Positions 1-10,400 of a stretch of DNA of 64,000 bases are shown here, piece after piece; position 1 is the first letter of the stretch; every line of letters begins with the position of its first letter. The notes under the pieces were generated by a model that searched no databases, was not told the origin of the DNA, and worked only from the letters and a program-made list of their open reading frames with translations. The DNA is taken from contig VCMS01000040.1 in assembly GCA_022539475.1 (NCBI GenBank), positions 243,676 to 307,675 on the forward strand, read 5' to 3'. Position numbers and translations under genes: made by a program. This DNA comes from Gracilaria domingensis. Lineage: Eukaryota > Rhodophyta > Florideophyceae > Gracilariales > Gracilariaceae.

Positions 1-1061
1 TTAGCAGATATCATCCTTGCATTGATGCAAGAGAACAAACTCTAATATTGCTTGGCCAGGCAGTGAGTGCCAACCCAAGTTGGGTACGTTTAAGCTCTGC
101 TTGGATGCAAGGGCTCGAAATTGCCGTCAGTTCAAGCAGTTCTTCAAGCCGCATAGCAGTGTGTACGAGCCTCGCAGCCAGTAGGATGGAAGTCTCTCAA
201 ACATGTGCAGAATTGTCCCAAAAGTTTGGGGCAAGAGGCTACCTCTTATGGACAAAGCTTCTACAAGACGACAATGCTGATGTAGTATCTCATGCTCTAA
301 AAACAGTGCAAGCATATCTCTGGGAACAGCAAAGTGTTACAAAGAGTGTCTTGCCAACTCTGACAGAAATCTTCAGACGTTTGGCTGAGCAGCACAAGAC
401 TTCACCCGCCCTCTTCCACTTCACTGAAATGTTACTTGCCGGGAATACACAAGCTGAACAAAGAAGCCGCAGGCTTTTTACGCTCCTTGGAATGCTAACA
501 GGTCAACAGACTAAACACGCAGAAGTCGAATGTCCCAAGCAAAAAATGCTTGATGCTGAAAAGTCCCAGAATACGCGGTTGTTTGAACTTGAAGAAAGTT
601 CATTTCGTGGGGAAAGAGTAATGTGTATGCAGTTTGTTGCTCGATGCTACAGCCATATTTTGTCTACTATGCCAACTAGCAATCGGTGTCGAACGGAAGA
701 TGCTGAAAATCTGATTGAAGACCTGTTTGGTGAGGTACGCATGGCTCTTGATTGCGCGACGCAGTCAATCAATGCAGGACTCTTTGGGTCGAAGTCGTTT
801 AGTAGTCCTGGTTTTGAAACTTGCTATGCGTCCATATTGCGTACCTTTCTCGGCATACGTTGCGTGCAAATGACTTCCAGAAACAAAAAGTCTATTGCGT
901 TGAGGAAGATGGCAGGGGACCTCCGAGTTGAAATTCGTCGATGGAAGTCCTCATTGCATCCTGTTTTGACAATGGCAATGAATGGCCTCTGTGCCCTGGT
1001 GGATGGCAATAGAGGACCGTGGGGAGCAGAGGCAATTAGCCAAATCCTGTTTTTGTTGTAA
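1..1061 (+). CDS. THADA/Trm732-like protein, C-terminal part (5' end outside window)
   Basis: The frame is open from the window edge to the TAA at 1059-1061, so only the C-terminal ~353 residues are visible and the true start lies upstream. The protein is all-helical and HEAT/ARM-like. The stretch LWTKLLQDDNADVVSHAL and, further on, LFELEESSFRGERVMCMQF followed by a long helix resemble the C-terminal region of THADA (yeast Trm732). That family is the scaffold partner of the FTSJ1/Trm7 methyltransferase that 2'-O-methylates position 32 of the tRNA anticodon loop; this is family knowledge, and the match is from memory of the family pattern. No intron or break is seen. The gene converges on the Ycf49-like gene with only 65 bp between the stop codons, which shows how compact this part of the genome is. 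Another large HEAT-repeat protein remains possible. Confidence 0.55.
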   Translation, partial: SRYHPCIDAREQTLILLGQAVSANPSWVRLSSAWMQGLEIAVSSSSSSSRIAVCTSLAASRMEVSQTCAELSQKFGARGYLLWTKLLQDDNADVVSHALKTVQAYLWEQQSVTKSVLPTLTEIFRRLAEQHKTSPALFHFTEMLLAGNTQAEQRSRRLFTLLGMLTGQQTKHAEVECPKQKMLDAEKSQNTRLFELEESSFRGERVMCMQFVARCYSHILSTMPTSNRCRTEDAENLIEDLFGEVRMALDCATQSINAGLFGSKSFSSPGFETCYASILRTFLGIRCVQMTSRNKKSIALRKMAGDLRVEIRRWKSSLHPVLTMAMNGLCALVDGNRGPWGAEAISQILFLL

Positions 1062-1126
1062 AACAAGTGGACGTACGTCTCTGCAAGTCGAGTTCTTTGC
1101 CTTCACAAAGCATGCAGTCTCGTACC

Positions 1127-2338
1127 TCACTTGCGGGATGCCCATTTAAGTATATTTAGTCCCGTCGGAACGAATATTATCCCCAAAGCGAGCGGTAGAG
1201 GGGCATTGAAAGGAGAATCGAAGTACAAGGAACCCCATTTAACTAAAGCAGATCCTATGGCAGAGAGGACAAAGAGCTTGATTGTGAACAACAAGTTCGA
1301 ATCTGGTAGACTGGCGAGATCCTCAAACCCAAGAAGTGAAGACTCCTTGATTTGACTCTTTTTAGCTTCATTACTAGCACCGCCAGCCCCGTTGCCCGCC
1401 CTTGAAATGCGATACGTTGCCAATGCCATAGTGGTATTTCCAAGTACGGTAAGACCTGCCTGGAGAAGGACCAGTACGCTAAGAGATGGTGCGTTATAAA
1501 ACAAGTGATAAGTACATGCACAAATACCGCTCGTGTGTAATGGGAGCATTCCCCACGTGAGACCTTTCCATTTCTGATTCTTGGATGATTCGGCATATTG
1601 CCACACGAGGCCCATGGCAATCAGCCATTCAATAAGACTGGATAAATGAATAACCCAAGTCGGGAATGACAGGGCATTCTGCGGTTCTTGATGCAAAGGA
1701 GCGTATATTGACGAAGCTAGATGAAGGAAAACTAAAAGAGTTGGCAGTAGCTGAGCAGTCAGCTTTGTTGGTTGTTGACTCTGTTTCAATTCTTTTTCCA
1801 GCTTTGTAGTTTGTTTTTGTCTGAACCCAAGCACAATAAGGAGATTAGTTATTGTGAGGAGAGATTCGGCACCACCATGCAGCCAGTCAATGTTTGCAAG
1901 AATATCATGGTAATGGACCTTTGCGTATATACCTGCTGGAATCGTTGCAAACACAAAAACCAAGAGAAAGCGAAAGCCAAAATTCACAAGAGGTGGGCAT
2001 TCAACCTCCGAACGGTTTAGGAAGTAGAGGAAAGTAAGATAGGGCATCAAAGACAACGCAAAAAACTGACCAGCCAGTCCGTCTATCGTGGCTGGAGAAA
2101 CTGACCACGGATCAACCAACATTTTCGTCACATTGCCATGTAGCGAAGGCGAGATAACCGGCATAGCTCTTATCGGTGTACCCCTCAGAGATGAACGACG
2201 CCATCTGGTGGTCTGTCCCATTGACGAAAAGCTATAGACCTGAGAACTAGACTTTATCGCTATTCCTTGCAGTCCATATGCTGAGTTGTACGGGAGGTAC
2301 CAAGACCCTACGATTGATCCCACGAAAGCGCAGTTCAT
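1127..2338 (-). CDS. Ycf49-like plastid membrane protein (DUF3593-like + DUF2499-like domains)
   Basis: Predicted 403-residue protein. The frame is open to an upstream ATG at 2557, but I chose the Met at 2336-2338 because it begins MNCAFVGSIVGSW, a Phe-containing N-terminus typical of red-algal plastid transit peptides. Residues ~85-175 (from GQFFALSLMPYLTFLYFLN to WLHGGAESLLTITNLLIVLG) match DUF3593. Residues ~218-300 (from ALSFPTWVIHLSSLIEWL through WKGLTWGMLPLHTSGICACT to FYN) match DUF2499, the Ycf49 family. Hydrophobic segments lie near 92-108, 122-140, 158-172, 196-212, 226-246, 286-308 and 350-372, so it should be a multi-pass protein, probably thylakoid or inner envelope. In cyanobacteria the two domains are usually separate proteins; here one chain carries both. 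The biochemical role of the family is not established. The frame is unbroken with no sign of introns. It is the best evidence that the organism is photosynthetic. Confidence 0.8.
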   Translation of the reverse strand: MNCAFVGSIVGSWYLPYNSAYGLQGIAIKSSSQVYSFSSMGQTTRWRRSSLRGTPIRAMPVISPSLHGNVTKMLVDPWSVSPATIDGLAGQFFALSLMPYLTFLYFLNRSEVECPPLVNFGFRFLLVFVFATIPAGIYAKVHYHDILANIDWLHGGAESLLTITNLLIVLGFRQKQTTKLEKELKQSQQPTKLTAQLLPTLLVFLHLASSIYAPLHQEPQNALSFPTWVIHLSSLIEWLIAMGLVWQYAESSKNQKWKGLTWGMLPLHTSGICACTYHLFYNAPSLSVLVLLQAGLTVLGNTTMALATYRISRAGNGAGGASNEAKKSQIKESSLLGFEDLASLPDSNLLFTIKLFVLSAIGSALVKWGSLYFDSPFNAPLPLALGIIFVPTGLNILKWASRK

Positions 2339-2757
2339 GTCAAACTCGAATGCTTCCTTGTAGCATGTAAACCCTTTTGGTTTAGTTATGGTTGGCGTAC
2401 TTTTTTGGGTTGCTCTTCGAAAGGCCAATCTGTATCGCGCGGCCACACGGGGATGAGAAGATATATCACGAGGTTCAAACAACCCACAAGGATAGCTGGG
2501 ATGACCCTCGAGATTGTGTTGTGAAATGTTCACAGAACACGTGATTTGTCTTCCCACTGATGCTCTGGCAGGAGTGGGGGCTACTGGTAAAAACAGAAAT
2601 TGCCTGGGTTTTGCTGAGATACACCATGCTGGTGAGATTCTCGCTTTCAGCCCTTGGCTGCGACAGCTATAGAATGCAAACTGCTCACAAGATTTTCGAA
2701 GTCACGGCGTGGGATACAAGTCCAGAAGAGTGGAGCTGTGCAATCCTATCTAGTCGA

Positions 2758-2804
2758 GACTGTTTCTCTGCTGATACGTAGTATCTACCAGCAGAGAAAC
2801 AGTC
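2758..2804. repeat. Perfect 16-bp inverted repeat, 15-nt loop
   Basis: Arms 2758-2773 and 2789-2804 are exact reverse complements (GACTGTTTCTCTGCTG and its complement), separated by 15 nt. It lies between the 3' end of the cysteine-rich gene and the 5' end of the Ycf49-like gene, both on the minus strand. In RNA it would form a stable hairpin, which could be a small transposon footprint or part of a 3' UTR. The rest of 2560-3017 shows no gene. Confidence 0.7.
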
Positions 2805-3017
2805 CGGCGAAATGGAAATCCTTGCTTTCTCGCTTAATATCTACTTCTCTTTCCACAATATACTAAAGGGTAATTTAATTATGATGTTCTATCATCATTC
2901 GCAGATCAATGGGGGACGTGTTGCTCACCAGACAGTCTCAAACATGATTCAAGATTCAAAAAGAATTATACCCTGACTTCCTCACGTTCCCGCACACTGT
3001 TTCTCAGAAATCAAGCA

Positions 3018-3998
3018 TCAATAACCGTAATCGTTATCGTACTCGTAAAATTTGGGACAAACGCCATCCAAATACCTTAGTCCGCCGAGCTTAAGACAAT
3101 GACACTTGCTATAGGAGAACACCTCATCATCATTTTCGAAGATACAACATCCGGGAAAGTCGTCTCGGACACAAGGGGTTGGAGCCACGGACGGTGTCGA
3201 CGATGGTGAAGGTGAAGGCTTGGGTGACGAGGATGAAGAGGCTGAAGGTATAGGTGAGGGAGATGAAGATGGTGAAGGAATGGGTGACGAGGATGAAGAG
3301 GCTGAAGGTTCATGTGAAGGAGATGAAGAGGGTGAAGACACTGGCGGTGGTATTTCGGGACATTTCCCTCTCGATAACACCTTGTTTAGAGGGTTGCACT
3401 TGCATGCACATTTGTTTCCCATTGTGACGTTTCCGTCCGGAGTTGAACAGCAAACTGGCCTTCGTTTATTTCCCCCGCAGCAGAGACATTTGTCCACAAC
3501 TTCTCCTTGTTGACACTTTCAAGCGCATTGATTCCTCCTCCGGCGAATGCGATTTTTCAGGGCGCAGCACACCCGAGGGCCGCCCAGTTTGCCACACTTG
3601 CGATAACAACGACCACCAAATCTTCCCCTGAAGAAGAAATCAAGTGGGTGTTGCTTTATCTCAGGTAGAAGAGAGGTTTCCGTGAACTCGGAAGGTGCCA
3701 TGTTTCTTGCGCGTTCGAAAGGATCTTCATTGAGCTGATTGTACTCGATGTGTTTAGTCGTTTGAAAAGACGAACGTAACCATTCATGAGGGGAGTCATA
3801 CTCCATGTCGCTCATGGAGTACGAAACAGCGAGAGCCAGCGCAACAGTGACAGAAACAAAGAGCAACAACTTCAGAGATAGGCGACGAGGAAGGCGTGCG
3901 CCAATTCGTTGCGTCCATGAAGACCTCTCTCCGGTGTTGTTAAACTGCAAGGAGTGGCCCGGTGCACAGATTGCTTCATAGTTGGATGGAGTGTCCAT
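3018..3998 (-). CDS. Cysteine-rich membrane protein with in-frame TGA (selenoprotein candidate or nonsense mutation)
   Basis: Minus-strand frame of 326 codons, interrupted once by TGA at 3519-3521. Residues 41-60 (SLKLLLFVSVTVALALAVSY) form one hydrophobic segment after a basic stretch, so this should be a signal anchor with the C-terminus outside or in the lumen. Three cysteine modules follow. Modules A and B flank the TGA; a Ser/Pro-rich low-complexity linker separates B from C. Each module has CC, then 12-13 residues, then a C-x-C element: CA[TGA]KC in A, CACKC in B, CHCLK in C. The TGA therefore sits precisely where modules B and C have Cys. After it the frame stays open for another 166 codons, and no ATG lies nearby to restart translation. 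The protein may be a UGA-encoded selenoprotein or a recent Cys-to-stop mutant. I recognise no known family; function unknown. Confidence 0.6.
3200..3345 (-). repeat. 60-bp tandem repeat encoding a Ser/Pro linker
   Basis: A 60-bp unit containing TGACGAGGATGAAGAGGCTG (plus strand) occurs twice (near 3222 and 3282) with partial copies on each side. On the coding (minus) strand it reads as repeated SSSSSP/PSPS blocks. It separates cysteine modules B and C of the membrane protein and probably changes length readily. Confidence 0.75.
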
Positions 3999-4359
3999 TC
4001 TGCAGGATGAACAGAAGAAACGATTGCTCGTTGTAGAGGATGTTGAGCGGAACTGTCGAATGAGGAAGGCTGGGAACTCTCATTTATATCAGTCTGTGAA
4101 GGGACTTTTGCAGAATGGGCAAGGATTCGATGAGGAGTTTCAGTATCACAGTTTGTGCAAATGCGCAACAAGCTTTGCTGCATCGGGACGACATCATATC
4201 GTCCCCGTGCGGTAAAGCACCATGATGGTGAAACAGAGATGGTAATCGTAGGATGAAAGATGATACACTGCTTCCATGTTTATCCTGAGTTACCGGAAAA
4301 GCGGCTCAGGATTGCAAACTAAATATTAGGGTACAAGTTGGCATTGATTGGACATAATC
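3999..4359. other. Intergenic, no gene seen
   Basis: Upstream flank of the cysteine-rich gene. No coding signal or strong repeat is visible. Confidence 0.5.
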
Positions 4360-5170
4360 GAGTAGCGTAAAACGTTGAGGTCAAAGATGGAACACAGGCT
4401 GGACGAGACTCGTGATCGGACCATTGCTCGCGCTCTATATCTGATGGTTGATATTCCGCAAAAGGAGCAACGAGTATGAGGAGAGGGTTTGGTGAACGAC
4501 TGACGTTGTGACAAGACGTGGCGGAAGGTATTGTGATACGATTCCATAAGCGGAATTGGCGTAACTAAGAGATCTCCAAGCGATTATTCGAATTCAATAT
4601 GTCCGTCAACGCAGCAAAAAGAACACGTCGCTTGATGGAAAAGTCTCGCGGACAGGACTTTTCGATATAGAGTTTGCTCGTAAACCATGTGATGGGAATA
4701 CTCTGGAAAATGAGAGCCAAGGAAATGAGGAGAGGATTGGGCTTACGACTGACTTCTGACAAGATGTGGAGGAAGAAATTGTGATACGACTCATGTAGCA
4801 AACTTGGCCTACGTAAGAAAGCTGCAAGCGGTAATTTTGGTTCAAGTTGTTGGTGGACTCAGCGAGAAGAACCTGTTGCTTGATAAATTAATCTCGAGGA
4901 CGGTACTTACCGATATGCTGCTCTCCAATGTTGCTTAGTATTGTACAGTACAGTTCGATAGGTGATAGGAGCCACGGGAATGAGGAGAGGGTTTGGTGCA
5001 TGACTGACGTTCCGACAAGATAGGGAGGAGGAGGACGTGATATGTCTTCAAAAGCAAAAATGGCCCGAAGAAGAAAGCTCCAAGCAATATCTCGAGTTCA
5101 ATATACACGTGAACGCCGTGAAAAGAACAAACTGGTTGGTGGGCAAATCTCGAGGACGAGATCTGTCTTT
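4360..5170. repeat. Three diverged tandem repeats of ~250 bp
   Basis: The anchor ATGAGGAGAGG(G/A)TTGG recurs at 4476, 4725 and 4980 (spacings 249 and 255 bp). Each anchor is followed by a diverged CGACTGACGTT...GACAAGA block and, ~80-100 bp later, by CTC(C/G)AAGC, AGAACA and CTCG(A/C)GGAC motifs in the same order. The copies have drifted by substitution and small indels. Minus-strand translations of copies 1 and 2 share SYHN-F-H-LS, but this does not persist in copy 3, so I do not call a gene. It may be satellite-like DNA or a decayed repeat of unknown origin. Confidence 0.75.
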
Positions 5171-6669
5171 GTGCTGGAATGCTGGGCAGCGTATTGCGGC
5201 GTAGCGTAAGGATGCTTGTTTGGAATTTAGTCTAGAGTACGATTAACCTTTGCGCGGGGGATTGAATCGAATAGCGTAATAGCTAGAAACAAGGAGATGT
5301 GAACTGCGGGTACCTGCAAGGAGCTCGATTAAACAGAGAAGGATGAGGCCGAAGTTAACGGGCAAAGGTGCAGCGGTGTGTTGCAGCGATGCGTTTCACT
5401 GTCTGTTAGATACAGACGGATATACCGGTCACATGAGGTGTAGCTCGAGACCAAGCAAACGCTCTACGCCAAGAAATCGTCCGGATATATCTGCTGGGGG
5501 TGAACGCCGCCGCGCGTAGCGTTATGTTTTGGAGGAACTGTTGCGTGAAATGTCGCATCGTTCTCTGGTGCCATGAGACTTACAATGCGAATCTCGAGCT
5601 CTCGCTGGCCCAGCAAGCCTCTACGCGTCCCGGAGAGGGTGCCACGCGCCCTAAAGACATGCCTGCGCCGTTCTTGCGGACAACGACAATCATGAACGGC
5701 TGTGCATTTGCATGCGTCCAACGCGAGCAGAGACTCTTAATGCCCGCATCTACTTTTTGTAGCAACGCACGACCGTTATTTTCCAAACTATCGCCTTCAG
5801 CTTGTGTAAAACTATCGAGTGCTGCTGCTCAAACATGGAATATATCATGTCATCGATCGAATCAAAGAGGAGCATCATCACGTGTCATGAGGCAAGGTCG
5901 AGATGACGTGCCTTGTATCGTCAACATGACATCCCGTTCAGCCTTTCGCTGATATGGAGAATCTCTCTCTCTCTTACCCGCGCAGTATCGGATGACTATC
6001 ATGGGCTCGTGAGGAAGACCCAAGTACATGTGCAACATCGGCAACAACAAGAAAAACGAAGAATTGTCAGAGTATAGCAATGAGAGTGCAAGGTATGTGC
6101 TGTTGAGCTGTTTCTCTGGTCACTAACGTCATGTTTGCGGAGCCTTTTTCTTGTTTCAATTCATCGTCGTAGAACACGGTTTAGCTTGTCCGATTCCCTT
6201 ACAAAGAAAAAGTCGAGGCCAAGAGGCTTTTGTGTCGCATCGTAAAGTGCTTCTCGGCACAGTGGAGAGAAAAGTCAGCGCTGTTTAGGATTTTGGACGG
6301 ATTCAATCCACCAAGGCCGTAACAACTTGGAGAAGTACGCAGATATGTTTCCGTGCCGAAGAGAAGGTCGAATGGGAACAACTGTCACCCGCATAGCCGA
6401 GCCATCATAGGCTGTTGGTCGGAAGTGTGTGAAAACGCCAAGATGCCCAACTTCCTTCGAAGGAGAACGGAATCTGTCTTACCTTGGTGCACAAGAACAC
6501 ACACTGGTTATGCGCATCCGTGAAGATGTAAGGCAAATGAGAGACAACACGGTGTAAGGGACAGAGCTTCGACCCATCTAACGGAGAGCAACAGGTAAGA
6601 TTTTGCCCATCATCATAACTGTCGCAACAATAACTGAAGTCCATAAGCGGGACCTTGTACTCTTTACGT
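5171..6669. other. Intergenic, no supported gene
   Basis: About 1.5 kb with only short unconserved open frames on both strands. I see no tRNA, no TIR and no recognisable protein. It probably represents the original host flank into which the LINE to the right inserted. Confidence 0.5.
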
Positions 6670-6740
6670 GACTCAACCTTGAACCTGCAATGGACACATG
6701 AGATGATCTCATGTGTCCATTGCAGGTTCAAGGTTGAGTC
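6670..6740. repeat. Perfect 71-nt palindrome (35-bp arms, 1-nt centre)
   Basis: 6670-6704 is the exact reverse complement of 6706-6740, with a single G at 6705. Pairing stops on both sides at 6669/6741. It lies immediately 5' of the LINE. The left arm contains GAACCTGCAATG (6681-6692), which recurs in direct orientation at the LINE 3' end (10896-10907), so the palindrome overlaps the likely target-site duplication. It may come from template switching at LINE 5' integration, or from a fold-back artefact in the assembly. Confidence 0.85.
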
Positions 6741-6846
6741 TCATTGAGATCCGCCTTCACGTGGTGTGTCTGACTTCCCTCCAGGAAGCGAAACGGATCT
6801 AAACTCGGGACTCCGAAGGAGACCCACACCTTTCGAGCCGAACAAG

Positions 6847-7470
6847 ATGAAAAAATCAAAAATTGACGACGGACGGAGAACGTTACGCATACTTTAACTC
6901 AACTGTCGCGGACTTAAGCGTGCAGAACTGGCGTGCATAGCGCACAAATGGAAAGCTGATATCTTATGTTTGCAGGAAACGCATTTACGCGAAGGAGACT
7001 AGACCCCTAAGATCCAAGGATTCTCACTAGTGGGTCGATGTGACAGAAATGCGTCATACGGAAGCCACGGCGGACGGGGTGGAGGTGTTGCAACATACCA
7101 GAGACTCGATCTACGTGTAGATTTGGTAACGGACCGCGCAATAGTCAGTGGAATTGACCGAGTAACTGCAGTGGCACGGTCGAAAAAAGGTGTGCTGTCT
7201 ATCGCCAACGTTTATGTTCCACCTCAAATGAAGAGTGTAAGATGGTATGAGTCTCTACATGAGCAAGATATCGTTGTGGCTGACTGCATTACATGTGGGT
7301 CATGGTATCCTACCAGGGCAGAGGCCTCAGGTATCGAGTTCGAAGAGCATCTTCGTAGCACCGGGAGAGTGGTTATTAGCACAGATGGCGTTCCGACCCA
7401 TACAGACCCAGCCAGAGGAACGCAGAGCGCCATTGATGTGATAGCTGTACCGGAAAATGGCTTCACTTGA
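6847..7470 (+). pseudogene. LINE endonuclease domain (EEP fold), broken
   Basis: From the ATG at 6847 the frame reads through LNCRGL, DILCLQETHL and SHGGRGGGVATY to THTDPARGTQSAIDVI, the expected order of exonuclease-endonuclease-phosphatase motifs of LINE endonucleases, which nick the target DNA to prime reverse transcription. It is broken by TAA at 6895-6897 and TAG at 7000-7002. The normally conserved GDFN metal-binding motif is replaced by ADCIT near 7278, so catalysis is lost as well. The frame then shifts near 7465 into the frame of the RT domain. Confidence 0.8.
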
Positions 7471-10400
7471 GAACATGGGAAACCACGGACGAGCCTTTCT
7501 CCGATCATCACCCTTGTCTTCTCACGTTGGATATGGACACGAAGTCGTACATTCAAAGGAAACGAGCACGTTGGTGCATCAAAAAAGCAGACTAGAAGAA
7601 GTATCAAGAAGAAGTAGAAAAACAGCTTAGCATGATAGATGATGATCCAAAAAGTAGTGTACATGAAGATTATTCGCGATTGTATTCTGTAGTGATGAAT
7701 GTAGCAAGACAAACAGTTCCATTTGGTAAGAAGAAGAGAGAAGCACCTTGGTGGAATCACGAAGCAGCAGAGGCTATTCAGGAACGAGTAGCGAGATGGA
7801 AAGAATTCCGACAGAACCCATCAGAAGCGACTAAAGAAGCGTTCTGGCAAGCCCAAAAGTACGCCAGAACAACGATAGACAAACTGAAAAGGGATACGTG
7901 GCGAAGCATGGTAGGCAGTCTCAAACCGACAGACGAGGATACGAAGCTTTGGAAAGTAACGAAAGCTATTGAGGAAGGAGACTTAGAGACACCAGCACTA
8001 TGTCCGCCGAATGGAGAAACTTGGCATGACTCGAGGAGAGCTCTATGGTTCGTGAAGTCGGAAATCAGGCAAACTCGAAAACACAGAACCGACAGGATCA
8101 TGAGGAACAAGTACAGGAAAGCGCTGGACAAATACCGTGAGAGCACCAGAGTACCTGGGGTGTGCACAGAGCAGCAGTTCAACATGTCTCATCTGGAAAC
8201 CGCTCTCAATGAGATGGAGCCCGGCAAAGCTGCCGGACCAGACGAGATTCAAATCGCGTTCCTTCAGCATCTACCACAAATTGGGAAGAAACTCTTGCTT
8301 GATCTCATAAACAAGAGTTATTTCGTAGGAACTACCCCAGCACAGTGGCGCTTATCCCAGCTCGTACCGATACCGAAGCCAGGAAGAAGAGGAAAGTTCC
8401 GTCCGATATCGCTCACATCAGTAGTGGCTAGAGTGTCAGAACGCATGGTCAACCGCATATTCATGAAGTGGCTTGAGCCGAAGCTTCCGCCCTGCCAGGC
8501 CGGCTTCAGAATGAAGCGAACAACTGATGAACAGGTGGCCACCATATGTGAGAAAGTAGCTTCAGGATGGAATGAACGGAAACAGACTTTGGCAGTATTT
8601 TGCGATTTCTCGAAGGCGTACGACAGTGTGGAGCACCACAGGCTTCTCGTAAAACTGCAGGAGATGGGATGTCCCACACAATTATGGAGATGGATAAGAG
8701 CGCTGTTAATGGATAGACGGTGGACATGCAGATGGGATACAGCGGATAGTCGACAATTTGTAGTCCCGCAAGGAGTGCCTCAAGGTGGAACGTTATCACC
8801 AGGACTTTGGTTAGCCTATATCGCGGATCTAGAAGAGAAAGTGAAGCAAGATGGTGATAACATCAACTTAAGTATGTTTGCAGACGACGTTTCTATGTGG
8901 TCAACTTGTCCAAAGTTGGAGTTATGCAAGAACGCGCTGCAACCAACATTGCAAAGATTGGAGGAGTAGTGCGCGGAGAACAACATCACACTGAATCCGA
9001 AGAAGACATCTATTGTCCCGTTCACGTACACGCAATGGAAGAAGGATAGGGATAAACTCGCTCTGAAGATTGCAGGAGAACGGATAGACTTACAGGAAAG
9101 CACGAGGTTTCTAGGAATAGTGTTAGACTGTCGACTCAACTTTCATCACCATATGAACAAAGTAGCAACAAAGTATAGGGCCCGATGCCGCATACTGAGA
9201 CGCTTGACTGGCACCCGATGGGGAGCAGACTGGACGACCATGAATACTTTCAGGATTGGGCTCGTGGAACCTTTGGCCAAGTATGGAGCTTCTGTCGTGA
9301 TTCCGAACGCGCTCACAGTCGCCGTAGAAGAAGTCGAAAGAGCGAGAAATGAGGCGGCTAGGATACAAACAGGGTGCGTCAGGTCTTCACCAGTACAGAA
9401 GTTACGAAGCTTACTTGATCAAACCAGCCTCTACTCTGTAGCAGTATCTCAAGCTGCCACGTTGTATGAGAAAGCAATGCGGTGCCCTTCACAACGATTG
9501 ACACCAATTTTGTTGGCACTAAAGAAGGAAACCGTACCGCGTATCCGAAAGTCAAGGTCAACGTTCAAAACAGCAGCTGAGCATCGCCTTGCAGAGAGAG
9601 GTTTGTTACAACTGCCAAGAGCACTGCTGCCTCGAGAGCCCGGTTTGGTTACTACAGGAAGCATTAACTTTCACCACACATCATGCTCAAAAACAGACCC
9701 AGTTGGATTTCAGAAGCTGAAAGCAGTAGAAGCGTTGAATACATTACCAAGCGCAAGTTGTGAAACATGGATAGATGGATCCGTTGGTGCCCCTGATTGG
9801 ATCAAAACTGCTAGGCCTTTGCGTACCGCCGTGAAGTGGCCAGAAGGATGGTACGCAGGAACGATGGTTTACCCGGAAAGCTATCAAAACGTTTGGGAAG
9901 AAGTTCGAGAATTTGTTGCAAAGCGAAAGAAACCCCCAGATTTCGTAATCCACTATGATGATGGACTTGATGTAGGGTATGAATTCAAAGGTGATAATGG
10001 ACAGGAAATTGAAGACCGCTTTAACGATGTTCGAAAAATGGAGCCTCTTAGGACAGCAAAAGTTGGAGGGAGTGGATTTGCAATTTGGTGGGACGAGAAT
10101 ACCGCTTCAGAAACTGGAGTCTTCCCAGCAGGTGTTAATGTTTGCTCCTTCTTTGCCGAAGCGACAGCCTTATACAAGGCTTCCGAAAGAGTAATAGCGA
10201 GGGTACGGCAAGGATGGAGAGGAAATGTAAGATTTGTATTGGACTCACAAAGTCTAGTACTTAGTCTCCAGACATCAGTGAGAGATCAGCCTCGTTCCGT
10301 GCAGGACATTTCAGTAGTGCTCAGTGAAATTGGATCTGTTTGCTCAGTCGATGTACTTTGGGTTCCCAGTCACTGCGGATTAGAGCGTAATGATTTGGTA

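Noticed and set aside
2821-3017. Possible SECIS element downstream of the cysteine-rich gene
   Set aside because: A short hairpin (ATGATG...CATCAT) exists, but I could not see the AUGA...AA...GA core with proper stem lengths; a covariance-model search is needed.
5500-5952. 150-codon plus-strand frame in the gene-free stretch
   Set aside because: No recognisable domain, no conservation in the window, and irregular composition.
6405-6731. Minus-strand 108-codon frame with CC and CCSPLDG, faintly like the cysteine-rich protein (CCSTPDG)
   Set aside because: Similarity is limited to one short motif, the Met lies in the palindrome, and no module spacing is shared.
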